From contig NZ_JAPZVN010000002.1 of NCBI RefSeq assembly GCF_027533845.1, positions 186,001-250,000 of the forward strand: a DNA stretch of 64,000 nucleotides, read 5' to 3'. A model generated the notes under the pieces. The model did not search any database, was not told the DNA's origin, and was given only the letters and a program-made list of their open reading frames with translations. Shown piece after piece: positions 36,167 through 43,877 of the stretch; position 1 is the stretch's first letter, and each line of letters starts with the position of its first letter. The translations under genes were made by a program, and so were the position numbers. Origin of the DNA: Streptomyces sp. RPT161 (GTDB lineage Bacteria > Actinomycetota > Actinomycetes > Streptomycetales > Streptomycetaceae).

Positions 36167-37378
36167 TCAACCGCCCAGTAGGACCGGCAGCGCGCGATGC
36201 CCGTTGGAGATGAACGACTGCACGGTCTCCAACTCCTCGGCCGGTACCGCCAGTCGGGCATCGGGGAACCGGTCGAACAGCGCCGGAAGCGCGATGGCCG
36301 CCTCCAGCCGGGCCAGCGGTGCGCCCAGGCAGAAGTGCACACCATGCCCGAACGCCAGATGCTCCTTGTCGGCGCGGGTGACGTCGAACGCGTCGGCCCG
36401 CTCGCCGTGGTGGCCCGCCGCCTGGTAGTTGGCCAGGATCGGCTCGCCCTTGGCGATCCGCACCCCTTCCAGCTCCACGTCCTCCACCGCGTACCGCAGC
36501 GGGAGGTGTGCCACCGGGGCGCGGTACCGCAGCGCCTCCTCGATCACGTCTTCCCAGGAGGCCCGGCCGGAGCGGACCAGTGCCAACTGCTCCGGGTGGG
36601 TCAGCAGCGCGTGGATCGCGTTGTCGATGAGGTTGACGGTGGTCTCGTGCCCGGCGCTGATGACCAGCAGCAGGGTGTCGACCAGTTCGTCCTCGCTCAG
36701 CCGGGTGCCGTCGTCCTCGTTGCGGGCGGCGATCAGCACACTGGCCATGTCGTCGCCCGGCTCGGCCCGCTTGATCTCCACCAGCTCCCGCAGGATCTGG
36801 TAGATCAGGTTGTGGTTGGCCAGCGCCTGCTCGGGTGTGTTGGTGGTGGCGAACACCCCGTCCACCGCCCTGCGCAGCGGATCGCGCTGGTGGTCCGGGA
36901 CGCCGAACAGGTCGCAGATCACCTGGATCGGGATCGGGTACGCGTACTCCTCGCGCAGATCGGCCGGTTCGCCGTCCGGCACGGCGGCAAGCCGGTCCAA
37001 CAGCCCCGCGGTGATCTCCTCGATCCGCGGCCGCAGCGCCGCGGTACGCCGCGCGGTGAACGCCGGGGCGACCAGCTTGCGCAGCCGGCGGTGGTCGTCG
37101 CCGTACGCGGTGAACATGTTCGTCACCGCGACCCAGGTGAACAACTGCCAGTCCGGCGGGATCTCACCGCTGACGAAGGCGGGCCAGTGCTGGTGGGAGT
37201 CCTTGGACACCCGCGGATCGGTCAGCAGCCGCTTGAGCAGGTCGATGCGGCCTACTGACCACGCCACCACCTGGCCAGGAAGCTCCACCCGCGTCGCCGG
37301 CCCGTGCTGGGCGATCCTGGCCGCTTCTCCGGCGACGTCGCGGCCTGCGGGGTCGATGACATGGGGCTGGCTGTCCAA
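36167..37378 (-). CDS. Cytochrome P450, CYP154-like (conservon partner)
   Basis: This 403-residue soluble P450 has the I-helix oxygen motif ISAGHETT (near residue 240), ExxR as EEALRYR, and the heme loop FGHGVHFCLGAPLARLEA with the thiolate Cys near residue 352. The N-terminus HVIDPAGRD ... AARI and KRLLTDPRVSKD fits CYP154. In streptomycetes CYP154 genes are often paired with CYP157 at the end of conservons, as here. Its start lies 127 bases inside the upstream P450 gene. The natural substrate is unknown; some CYP154 enzymes hydroxylate steroids or macrolides. Confidence 0.9.
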   Translation of the reverse strand: MDSQPHVIDPAGRDVAGEAARIAQHGPATRVELPGQVVAWSVGRIDLLKRLLTDPRVSKDSHQHWPAFVSGEIPPDWQLFTWVAVTNMFTAYGDDHRRLRKLVAPAFTARRTAALRPRIEEITAGLLDRLAAVPDGEPADLREEYAYPIPIQVICDLFGVPDHQRDPLRRAVDGVFATTNTPEQALANHNLIYQILRELVEIKRAEPGDDMASVLIAARNEDDGTRLSEDELVDTLLLVISAGHETTVNLIDNAIHALLTHPEQLALVRSGRASWEDVIEEALRYRAPVAHLPLRYAVEDVELEGVRIAKGEPILANYQAAGHHGERADAFDVTRADKEHLAFGHGVHFCLGAPLARLEAAIALPALFDRFPDARLAVPAEELETVQSFISNGHRALPVLLGG

Positions 37379-38766
37379 CGTCTGTCTCCAGGGGTCTCGT
37401 CAGGCAGGGCGGACGGCGAAACGGGTACGGCCGCCGGGATCGGCCCGGGGGCGGAAGGCGTCGAGCGCGTCGCCGGTACTGCCGGTGGCAGCGGTGCGGC
37501 CACCGGCGGGAATCGCACCGGCAGCGCGGTGAGCGCCCGCTGGAAGGGGCCCGGCCGCCACTGCAACTCCTCGGCCGCAACGGCCAGTTCGATGTCCGGC
37601 AGCCGGTCGAGCAGCCGCTCCATGGCGACCGAGGCGATGATCCGCGCCTCACGCCGGGCCGGGCAGGAGTGCGGTCCCGCGCTCCACGCGAGGTGGGCGC
37701 GGTTGCCTGAGCGGTGGTCGGTGGCCAGGGTTGGGTCGGTGGTCGCGGCGGCGAAGCTGATGACCACCGGCTCGCCCTCACGCAGCGGGTACCCGGCCAC
37801 CTCGGTGTCGTAGAACGGGTAGTGCACGCCGTAGTTGGCCATCGGCGGGTCGGTCCAGAGCACTTCGTCGAGCGCGTCCTCCACCGGCAGACCGCCGCCG
37901 CCCAGGCTTCCGGCGAACCGGTCGTCGGCCAGCAGCAGCCGCAGGCCGTTGGCGATCAGGTTGTGCATCGGCTCGTTGCCCGCGCCCATCAGCACGACGA
38001 GCTGGTGGATCATCTCCTCGTCGGTCAGCCGCGCCTCATGGGCCATCAGCCAGGAGATCAGATCCGCTCCCGGCTGCTTCCGCTTCTGCGCGACCAGGGT
38101 GATCAGGGTCTCGGTGAGCAGCGCGTCCGCCTTCTCCGCGTCCACCCCGTCGAAGATCCCCTGGTGGCCTTCCATCATCCGCTCGCCCAGCTCCGGCGGG
38201 CAGCCGAAGATCTGGTTCATCACCAACTGGGGCAGCACCCGGGCGTAGTCGGCGAGCAGGTCCGCCTGCCCGGTCGGGCCGAACCGGTCGATGACGGCGT
38301 CGGCGCTGCGTTCCACATAGCCCCGCAGCGCATGCGGGTCGACCTTCGCCAGGGCGTCGTCGATGGCACCGCGCAGCCGCTGGTGCCGATCGCCCTCCGC
38401 ATAGAGGGCGTTGGGCCGCCAGGTCATCATCGGCACCACCGGGTTGTCCGGTGACACCCGCCCTTCGGCCAGCGCCCGCCAGCGCCGGGCGTCCTTGCCG
38501 AACGTCTCGGTGCTGCGCAGCACATGCAGCGCGGCGTGATAGCCGAGGACGAGGGTGGCGTCGACGCCGGGCGCCAACTCCACTGGTGCCAGCGGGCCTT
38601 GGCGGCGCAGCCCGTCGTAGACCCGGCCGGGGTCGCGGGCGAAGTCGGCGCCGTACAGCGGGGTGGCGCCGGACCCGGTGGGGTACGTGGGATAGGCGGA
38701 CTGCCGGGGCTGGTGCGCCGGGCAGCCGGGGGGCGGAAGGGCGTCGTCCGGGGGACGGATGGTCAC
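37252..38766 (-). CDS. Cytochrome P450, CYP157-like, lacking ExxR
   Basis: The product has 504 residues. P450 features are the I-helix VVLMGAGNEPMHNL and the heme loop HLAWSAGPHSCPARREAR with its Cys ligand. The K-helix ExxR motif, almost universal in P450s, is absent: the site reads LDEVLWTDPP, matching the odd ExxLW form known for CYP157. The catalytic part ends near residue 420 (TALPVRFPPV). It is followed by an 80-residue Pro/Ala/Ser tail ending GWSFLARWWRGQ. The tail overlaps the start of the CYP154 gene by 127 bases in another frame. The ATG overlaps the GTPase stop by 4 bases. Confidence 0.88.
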   Translation of the reverse strand: MTIRPPDDALPPPGCPAHQPRQSAYPTYPTGSGATPLYGADFARDPGRVYDGLRRQGPLAPVELAPGVDATLVLGYHAALHVLRSTETFGKDARRWRALAEGRVSPDNPVVPMMTWRPNALYAEGDRHQRLRGAIDDALAKVDPHALRGYVERSADAVIDRFGPTGQADLLADYARVLPQLVMNQIFGCPPELGERMMEGHQGIFDGVDAEKADALLTETLITLVAQKRKQPGADLISWLMAHEARLTDEEMIHQLVVLMGAGNEPMHNLIANGLRLLLADDRFAGSLGGGGLPVEDALDEVLWTDPPMANYGVHYPFYDTEVAGYPLREGEPVVISFAAATTDPTLATDHRSGNRAHLAWSAGPHSCPARREARIIASVAMERLLDRLPDIELAVAAEELQWRPGPFQRALTALPVRFPPVAAPLPPAVPATRSTPSAPGPIPAAVPVSPSALPDETPGDRRWTASPMSSTPQAATSPEKRPGSPSTGRRRGWSFLARWWRGQ

Positions 38767-39362
38767 GCGCTCTCCTGGCGGTTGCGGGAGTACAGGTACT
38801 GGACGAGCGAGATCAGTGCCTCGGTGGACGACCTGCGGTCGCGGGCGTCGCAGGTCACCAGTGGGGTCTCGGGCAGCAGGTCGAGTGCCTCGCGCAACTC
38901 CTCCTCGGCGTACGCCGGCGCGCCGTCGAAGTGGTTGACGGCGACCGCGTACGGCAGGCCGTGCTCCTCCAGCAGGCCCATCACGTCGAAGGAGTGCTCA
39001 AGGCGCCGGGTGTCGGCGAGCACCAGGGCGCCCAGCGCGCCGTAGGTCATGTCCCGCCACAGCTGGGTGAAGCGCCGCTGGCCCGGAGCGCCGAACAGGT
39101 ACAGCACCAGGTGGTCGTTGAGGGTGAGTCGGCCGAAGTCCATGGCGACCGTGGTGGTGGTCTTGTCGGGGACGCCCGCCAGGTCGTCGGTGAGCGCACC
39201 GGCCTGGGTCATCGTCTCCTCGGTGCGCAGCGGCCGGATCTCCGACAGGGTGCCCACGAACGTGGTCTTGCCCACGGCGAAGTGCCCGACGACGAGCAGC
39301 TTGACGGCGGTCCGCACCGTCTCGGGCAGATAGACGCCGTCAGAGGCGAGCACGGAGCCCAT
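38763..39362 (-). CDS. cvnD: Conservon GTPase CvnD
   Basis: This 199-residue Ras-like small GTPase has P-loop GHFAVGKTT (residues 26-34), a switch region with PLRTEETMTQAG, the G3-like LFGAPGQRRF and the base-specificity motif VNHFDGA (a variant of NKxD). CvnD-type GTPases are bacterial relatives of MglA/Arf proteins. They work with CvnA-C in a membrane-linked complex likened to a G-protein-coupled system. It overlaps CvnC by 23 bases and the P450 gene by 4. Confidence 0.93.
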   Translation of the reverse strand: MGSVLASDGVYLPETVRTAVKLLVVGHFAVGKTTFVGTLSEIRPLRTEETMTQAGALTDDLAGVPDKTTTTVAMDFGRLTLNDHLVLYLFGAPGQRRFTQLWRDMTYGALGALVLADTRRLEHSFDVMGLLEEHGLPYAVAVNHFDGAPAYAEEELREALDLLPETPLVTCDARDRRSSTEALISLVQYLYSRNRQESA

Positions 39363-39693
39363 CGAGGACCTCCTGGAGGATCTCGGGTTCGGGGAGTTCG
39401 GCGGACGGTATGGGAGAACGGGTGATGATGTGGCCGCTGTCCACCAGGTCGCTGAGCAGCACCTTGGTGACGCTCACCGGGATCCGCAGATGCCCCGCCA
39501 CCTCGGCGACGGACAGCGAGCCACCCCGGCACAGCTCCATGACGCGGCGTTTCTCCGGGCTTAAGCCGCCGGTCGCACCGCCGGCGGCGATCACCAGGGT
39601 GACCAGGTCGAGGGTGTTGCGGGTCGGGTGGGCGCGCCCGTCGGTGATGACGTACGGCCGCACCAGCCCCCGCCTCTTGCCCGGCGAGGTCAT
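39340..39693 (-). CDS. cvnC: Conservon DUF742 protein CvnC
   Basis: This 117-residue protein of the DUF742 family has RRGLVRPYVITDGRAHPT at the start, then LDLVTLV and a winged-helix-like part (LSPEKRRVMELCRGGSLSVAEVAGHLRIPVSVTKVLLSDLV, described here as one region) and a tail ending EILQEVLDGLRARL. The HTH-like fold suggests protein or DNA contact, but its role in the conservon is not settled. It overlaps CvnB by 4 bases (ATGA) and CvnD by 23. Confidence 0.92.
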   Translation of the reverse strand: MTSPGKRRGLVRPYVITDGRAHPTRNTLDLVTLVIAAGGATGGLSPEKRRVMELCRGGSLSVAEVAGHLRIPVSVTKVLLSDLVDSGHIITRSPIPSAELPEPEILQEVLDGLRARL

Positions 39694-40112
39694 GCGGTCC
39701 TGCCGACGTCCTGCCGCGGCGGGCTGGTCAACTCCTTGCCCAACCGGTCGACCAGCTTGTGCATGCGGAACGTGACCGCCTCCATGTCCACGTCGGCGGC
39801 GGCGGACACCGCGAGGTACGCGCCGGGACCGGCCGCCACCAGGAAGACGAACCCGTCCACGAACTCGATCAGCGTCTGCCGCCAGCCGGTGTCCGGGTCG
39901 TCGCAGAACTCGGCGGTGGAGCGGCTGATCGACTGGAGCCCGGCCAGCGCGGCGGCCTGCCGCTCCGACTCGTCCCGGCTGATGCCCTGGGAGTGCGCCC
40001 GCAGCATTCCGTCGGCGGAGAGCAGGATCGCGTGCCGGGCGCCGGGGACGGCCAGTGCGTCGTCCAGCATCCAGCCGAGCCGGTCGTTGGAGGTCTCGTG
40101 CAGTCCGTTCAT
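39690..40112 (-). CDS. cvnB: Conservon roadblock/LC7 protein CvnB
   Basis: This 140-residue roadblock/LC7 (MglB-like) protein includes LGWMLDDALAVPGARHAILLSADGM, the RQAAALAGLQSIS helix and GFVFLVAAGPGAYLAVSAAADVDM. MglB-like proteins act as GTPase-activating or scaffold partners of MglA/CvnD GTPases. The start at 40112 overlaps the CvnA stop by 4 bases, giving tight coupling and equimolar output. Confidence 0.93.
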   Translation of the reverse strand: MNGLHETSNDRLGWMLDDALAVPGARHAILLSADGMLRAHSQGISRDESERQAAALAGLQSISRSTAEFCDDPDTGWRQTLIEFVDGFVFLVAAGPGAYLAVSAAADVDMEAVTFRMHKLVDRLGKELTSPPRQDVGRTA

Positions 40113-41464
40113 GTGTGGGGATTCCCTTCGTGGTCCGATGAGGAGGCACGGCCGGACCGGGTGCCGCGGGCGAACGCCCCGATGATCGCGGCGGCGTCCT
40201 GCGCCGAGCGGCCCTGCGGGGCCTCGGGCGTCGGCTGCTCGGCCGCCGTGGCCGGTTCGGCCAGCGGCTGCCTGCGGCGGCGTTTGGGCAGGCCGCCCGC
40301 GGTCGAGGCGTACACGGTGGTCGGCTCGGCGCCCGACGGGTGGGGGCCGTCGTATTCCGGAACGCGTTCTGGGACCGTCACCGGGCTGGTCGGGCGCTTC
40401 GGCGCCGCGTGCCTGGCCGTGGACGGCGGACGGGTGCGCACCGAGTCGGCGCTGTCGTCGGGCGACTGGGTGAGCAGCGCGCTGGGCAGGAAGACCACCG
40501 CCCGCACCCCGCCGTACGGGGAGCGGGTGTCGACGGAGACGCTGAACCCGTAGCGCGCGGCGAGCACCCCGATGGCGGCGAAGCCGAACTGCGGCGGGTC
40601 GCCGAGCCGGGTGATGTCCACGCTCTGCCCGGCACCGGTCAACAACTCGGTGGCGCGCCGGATCTCCTGCTCGATCAGGCCGACGCCGGCGTCGTCGATG
40701 ACGATGGCCGTGCCGTTGTGGGCGGGTTGCAGGTTGACCTGCACCGTGGTGTTGGGCTGCGAGTGGCGGGCGGCGTTGTCCAGCAGCTCCGCGACGGTGA
40801 GCACGACCGGCTCGACGGCCCGGCTGACCACGGCGACGTCGACCTGGGCGTGCACCTCGACCCGGCGGTAGTCGCGGATCCGGGAGGTGGCGCCGCGCAC
40901 CACGTCCTCCAGCGAGGAGGCGGCGCGCTGGCGGCCCGGCCAGGAGCCGCACAGTACGGAGATGGCCTGCGCGCGGCGGCCGAACTGGGAGTTGGTGTGG
41001 TCGATCGCCAACAGGTCCTGCAGCACGTCGGGGTTGTCGTGCCGCTCCTGCATCTCGGAGATGGCCAACTGCTGTTCGTTGGCCAGGCCTTGCAGGGCGC
41101 GCATGGAGGCCATCAGCGCGGCCTTCGCCGACTGGTCGGCGCGCGCCTGCGCGTTCTGCGCGGCCCGGCTGAACAGGTCGGAGACCGTCTTCAGGCTGTT
41201 CGCGTAGTCGGACCCGGCGAGGTGTCCGTGCAGCAGTCCGGGCGCTCCGGCGGGTTGGTGCGGTCCGGCCTCCACGAGGGCGGGGAGTCTGACGGTGGCC
41301 AGATGGCGGACTTCCTCGTCGCGGGAGCGCACGCTGTCTTCCAGCGAGGCGACGGTTCGGCGCAACCGGGCACTGATCTGCCGTTGGCGTATCAGCAGGA
41401 CCACGACGGCCAGTGCACCGGCCAGGAGGCACCAGAACACCGCCTCCGGTATGTGTCGTGTCAT
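40109..41464 (-). CDS. cvnA: Conservon sensor ATPase CvnA (histidine-kinase-like)
   Basis: This 451-residue protein has one N-terminal membrane helix (about residues 8-26), a coiled-coil helical region (residues 35-160, with QARADQSAKAALMASMRALQ) and a GHKL ATPase domain (N box ELLDNAARHSQPN, G1 IDDAGVGL, near residues 240-280). It ends in a basic/proline-rich tail of about 110 residues. Unlike many CvnA proteins it has no large extracellular domain before the membrane helix. GAGGATCTG precedes the ATG. It leads the six-gene operon. Confidence 0.92.
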   Translation of the reverse strand: MTRHIPEAVFWCLLAGALAVVVLLIRQRQISARLRRTVASLEDSVRSRDEEVRHLATVRLPALVEAGPHQPAGAPGLLHGHLAGSDYANSLKTVSDLFSRAAQNAQARADQSAKAALMASMRALQGLANEQQLAISEMQERHDNPDVLQDLLAIDHTNSQFGRRAQAISVLCGSWPGRQRAASSLEDVVRGATSRIRDYRRVEVHAQVDVAVVSRAVEPVVLTVAELLDNAARHSQPNTTVQVNLQPAHNGTAIVIDDAGVGLIEQEIRRATELLTGAGQSVDITRLGDPPQFGFAAIGVLAARYGFSVSVDTRSPYGGVRAVVFLPSALLTQSPDDSADSVRTRPPSTARHAAPKRPTSPVTVPERVPEYDGPHPSGAEPTTVYASTAGGLPKRRRRQPLAEPATAAEQPTPEAPQGRSAQDAAAIIGAFARGTRSGRASSSDHEGNPHT

Positions 41465-41589
41465 CAGATCCTCGGGACGGGGGCGGGGGGATCACGGCCT
41501 GTGCGGCGGATCTTACCCAAGGCCACCGCACGTCTGAGCGAGAAGCGAATGGTCAACTGCCTTATCACTTGCGGTATTCGGGGTGATGT

Positions 41590-41616
41590 AGGGGTTGCCA
41601 GGGGTGGGCTAGGGGT
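41590..41616. promoter_or_regulatory. Three phased AGGGGT repeats upstream of cvnA
   Basis: AGGGGT begins at 41590, 41600 and 41611, so the copies fall on one face of the helix, 126-152 bases upstream of cvnA and about 130 bases before the divergent MFS gene. Phased direct repeats of this kind are typical of response-regulator sites. The sequence does not match the PHO-box pattern I know. Either flanking operon could be the target. Confidence 0.4.
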
Positions 41617-41625
41617 GCGTGCGAG

Positions 41626-41640
41626 GTCGCGGTCCGCGAC
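41626..41640. promoter_or_regulatory. GTCGCG/CGCGAC inverted repeat upstream of the MFS-marR operon
   Basis: GTCGCG (41626-41631) and CGCGAC (41635-41640) are complementary around GTC, and a further TCGCGA follows at about 41645. It lies 105 bases upstream of the MFS start and may be the operator of the MarR protein encoded downstream. Evidence is symmetry and position only. Confidence 0.35.
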
Positions 41641-41744
41641 TGACTCGCGACTTCCTGTGTCCGTCATATATCGGCGGCAGAATATTTCGGAGACCGATGT
41701 AACCTGGAGGTGTCGGACGCCACGCCGCGAGGAGAGGAGGAGCC

Positions 41745-43184
41745 ATGGGCGGTCCGCTGACCCCGGCGCCGCCGCGCCGCCGTCCCTGGCCCGCGTTCCT
41801 GCTGCATGAACGCCCCCGGCCGGACCGAATACGCAACCGGCCCGGCGCGTGGTGGCTGGCCGTCGCCACCGTGTGCTTCGGCGCCTTCATGGGGCAACTC
41901 GACGCCAGCATCGTCACCCTGACCTACGGCAGTCTGCGCACCGAGTTCCACGCCCCGCTGGCCGCGGTCGAATGGGTCTCGCTGGCCTATCTGCTCGCGC
42001 TGGTCGCCCTGTTGGTCCCGGTGGGCCGACTCGCCGACGCGCACGGGCGCAAGCTGCTCTACCTCTACGGGTTCGTGGTGTTCACCGCCGCCTCCGCGGC
42101 CTGCGGACTGGCGCCCACGCTCGGCGCCCTCATCGGCTTCCGCGTGGTGCAGGCGGTCGGCGCGGCCATGATGCAGGCCAACAGCGTGGCGCTGGTGGCC
42201 ACCAGCGCGCCGCGCGACCGGATACGGACCGCGTTGGGCGTGCAGGCCGCCGCACAGGCGCTCGGTCTGGCGCTGGGCCCCACCGTGGGCGGCGCCCTGG
42301 TCTCCACCCTCGGCTGGCGCTGGGTGTTCGGCATCAACGTGCCGATAGGCCTGGTGGCGCTGGTCGCGGGCCACTACCTGCTGCCCAGGACGCGCGGCCG
42401 CAACCGGGTGCGCAGCTTCGACTGGCCGGGGCTCGCGCTGCTGGCGCTGGCCACCACCGCCGGGCTGCTCGGCGTCTCCGCCGCCTCGGGACTCGCCGTG
42501 CCCGGCTGGGGCGCGGCCGTGCTGTTCGCCGTCGCGCTGGTCGCGGGCCGGGGCTTCGCCGTACGGCAGGGGCGGGCCGCCGCACCGCTGCTCGATCTGG
42601 CGCTGCTCCGGCTGCGGGCGGTGGCGGCCGGGCTGGTCGGGGCACTGTGCGGCTATCTGGTGCTGTTCGGGCCGCTCGTCCTGGTGCCGGTGGTACTGAC
42701 CGGCGAGGGCTCCTCCGAACTGGCGGCCGGGCTGGTGCTGACCGCGCTACCCGCCGGGTTCGCGGTGGCGGCCACCGGTGCGGACCGGCTGCTGCCGCGC
42801 GGTATGAGCGACCGCGGGCGGTGCCTGCTCGGCGCCGCGCTGTGCGCCGGGACGCTGGCGGCGCTGCTCGCCGTGCCGTTGGACGAGGTGTGGCTGACGC
42901 CGCTGCTGGCGGTGCTGGGGGTGGGGCTGGGGGTGTTCACGCCCGCCAACAACACGCTGATCATGGGGGCGGTACCCAGCAGTTCGTCCGGTACCGGGGG
43001 TGGCCTGGTCAACATGGCGCGTGGGCTCGGCACCGCGCTCGGGGTGGCGCTGGTGACCCTCGCGCTGCACCTTTCCGCGCAGTACGGGGCGCGGCTGGCC
43101 GTCGTACTGCTGCTCGGCGCCGCGGCGCTGGCGGTGGTGGCGGCGTGGTTCAGCCCGCGCCGAGCCGCAGGCCGCAGCAACTAG
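41745..43184 (+). CDS. MFS transporter, DHA2-like
   Basis: This 479-residue inner-membrane exporter has a 35-residue basic N-terminus. TM1 has FMGQLDASIVTLTYGSLRTEF and motif A PVGRLADAHGRKLLYLYG follows. Motif C-like glycine and proline residues lie near residue 190. The pattern is that of DHA2 drug or metabolite exporters. It is followed after 9 bases by a MarR regulator in the same direction, so the two form an operon. AGGAGAGGAGG lies just before the ATG. The cargo is unknown. Confidence 0.9.
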   Translation: MGGPLTPAPPRRRPWPAFLLHERPRPDRIRNRPGAWWLAVATVCFGAFMGQLDASIVTLTYGSLRTEFHAPLAAVEWVSLAYLLALVALLVPVGRLADAHGRKLLYLYGFVVFTAASAACGLAPTLGALIGFRVVQAVGAAMMQANSVALVATSAPRDRIRTALGVQAAAQALGLALGPTVGGALVSTLGWRWVFGINVPIGLVALVAGHYLLPRTRGRNRVRSFDWPGLALLALATTAGLLGVSAASGLAVPGWGAAVLFAVALVAGRGFAVRQGRAAAPLLDLALLRLRAVAAGLVGALCGYLVLFGPLVLVPVVLTGEGSSELAAGLVLTALPAGFAVAATGADRLLPRGMSDRGRCLLGAALCAGTLAALLAVPLDEVWLTPLLAVLGVGLGVFTPANNTLIMGAVPSSSSGTGGGLVNMARGLGTALGVALVTLALHLSAQYGARLAVVLLLGAAALAVVAAWFSPRRAAGRSN

Positions 43185-43193
43185 GGTCTAGTC

Positions 43194-43685
43194 ATGCCGC
43201 CCCAGCCCCGATCCCCTGAGCCCCAGGCCGTGACGCCAGCGCCCGGTCAGGACGCCCGACTGCTCACCGAGGCCGTCACCCGGCTGCGGCGGGCGCTGCG
43301 GGCGTCGATACGTACCGACTACCCATGGGAGCAACTGCCCATGGCTCAGGTGGAGTTGCTGCAGGTGCTGGCCGAGCACTCGCCCGCGAGGATCGGGGAT
43401 CTGGCGACGCGGCAGCGGCTCGCCACCAGTACGGTCTCCGGCCTGATAGGCCAGATGATCAATGCGGGTCTGGTGGCCCGCGCGGTGGACCCCGCCGATC
43501 GGCGGGCCTCCGCGGTGTCCCTCACCGACGCGGGGCGGGCCCAGCTGGCGGCATGGGCCGAGGCGCACGAGCGGCGGTTGGACGCCGCGTTGGGGGCGCT
43601 GGACGAGGAGGAGCGGGAGGTTGTGCGGGCGGCGCTTCCGGCGTTGTTCCGGCTTGCGGAGCAGTTGGACGAGACGGATCGTTAG
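43194..43685 (+). CDS. MarR-family transcriptional regulator
   Basis: This 163-residue winged-helix regulator has the HTH in residues 55-100 (PARIGDLATRQRLATSTVSGLIGQMI, described here as a region) and the wing VDPADRRASAVSLTDAGR. It follows the MFS gene by 9 bases and probably represses the pair. The 20-residue N-terminus is proline-rich and may be unstructured. The ligand is not predictable. Confidence 0.9.
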   Translation: MPPQPRSPEPQAVTPAPGQDARLLTEAVTRLRRALRASIRTDYPWEQLPMAQVELLQVLAEHSPARIGDLATRQRLATSTVSGLIGQMINAGLVARAVDPADRRASAVSLTDAGRAQLAAWAEAHERRLDAALGALDEEEREVVRAALPALFRLAEQLDETDR

Positions 43686-43877
43686 GTGTCTGCCCGCCCG
43701 TTCGCCGGTTCGCCTGCGCTGGCGTTGCGGGCCCCCGCCTGCCCACCCGCTTGACGTCGGCCTTCGCCTGCCGTTGCGCTCTGCCGGTTGTGGGCCGGGG
43801 GCGCGCCGGTGTGGCTGCTGGCTCCGCCCGCGTTGTCGGCTGCGGGGACGCCCCGGCAGGCCCCTCGGGTGGCGGAC

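Noticed and set aside
36167-38766. P450 pair as part of a secondary-metabolite cluster
   Set aside because: They form the end of a cvnA-D operon, and no biosynthetic core enzyme is nearby, so a conservon is the better reading.
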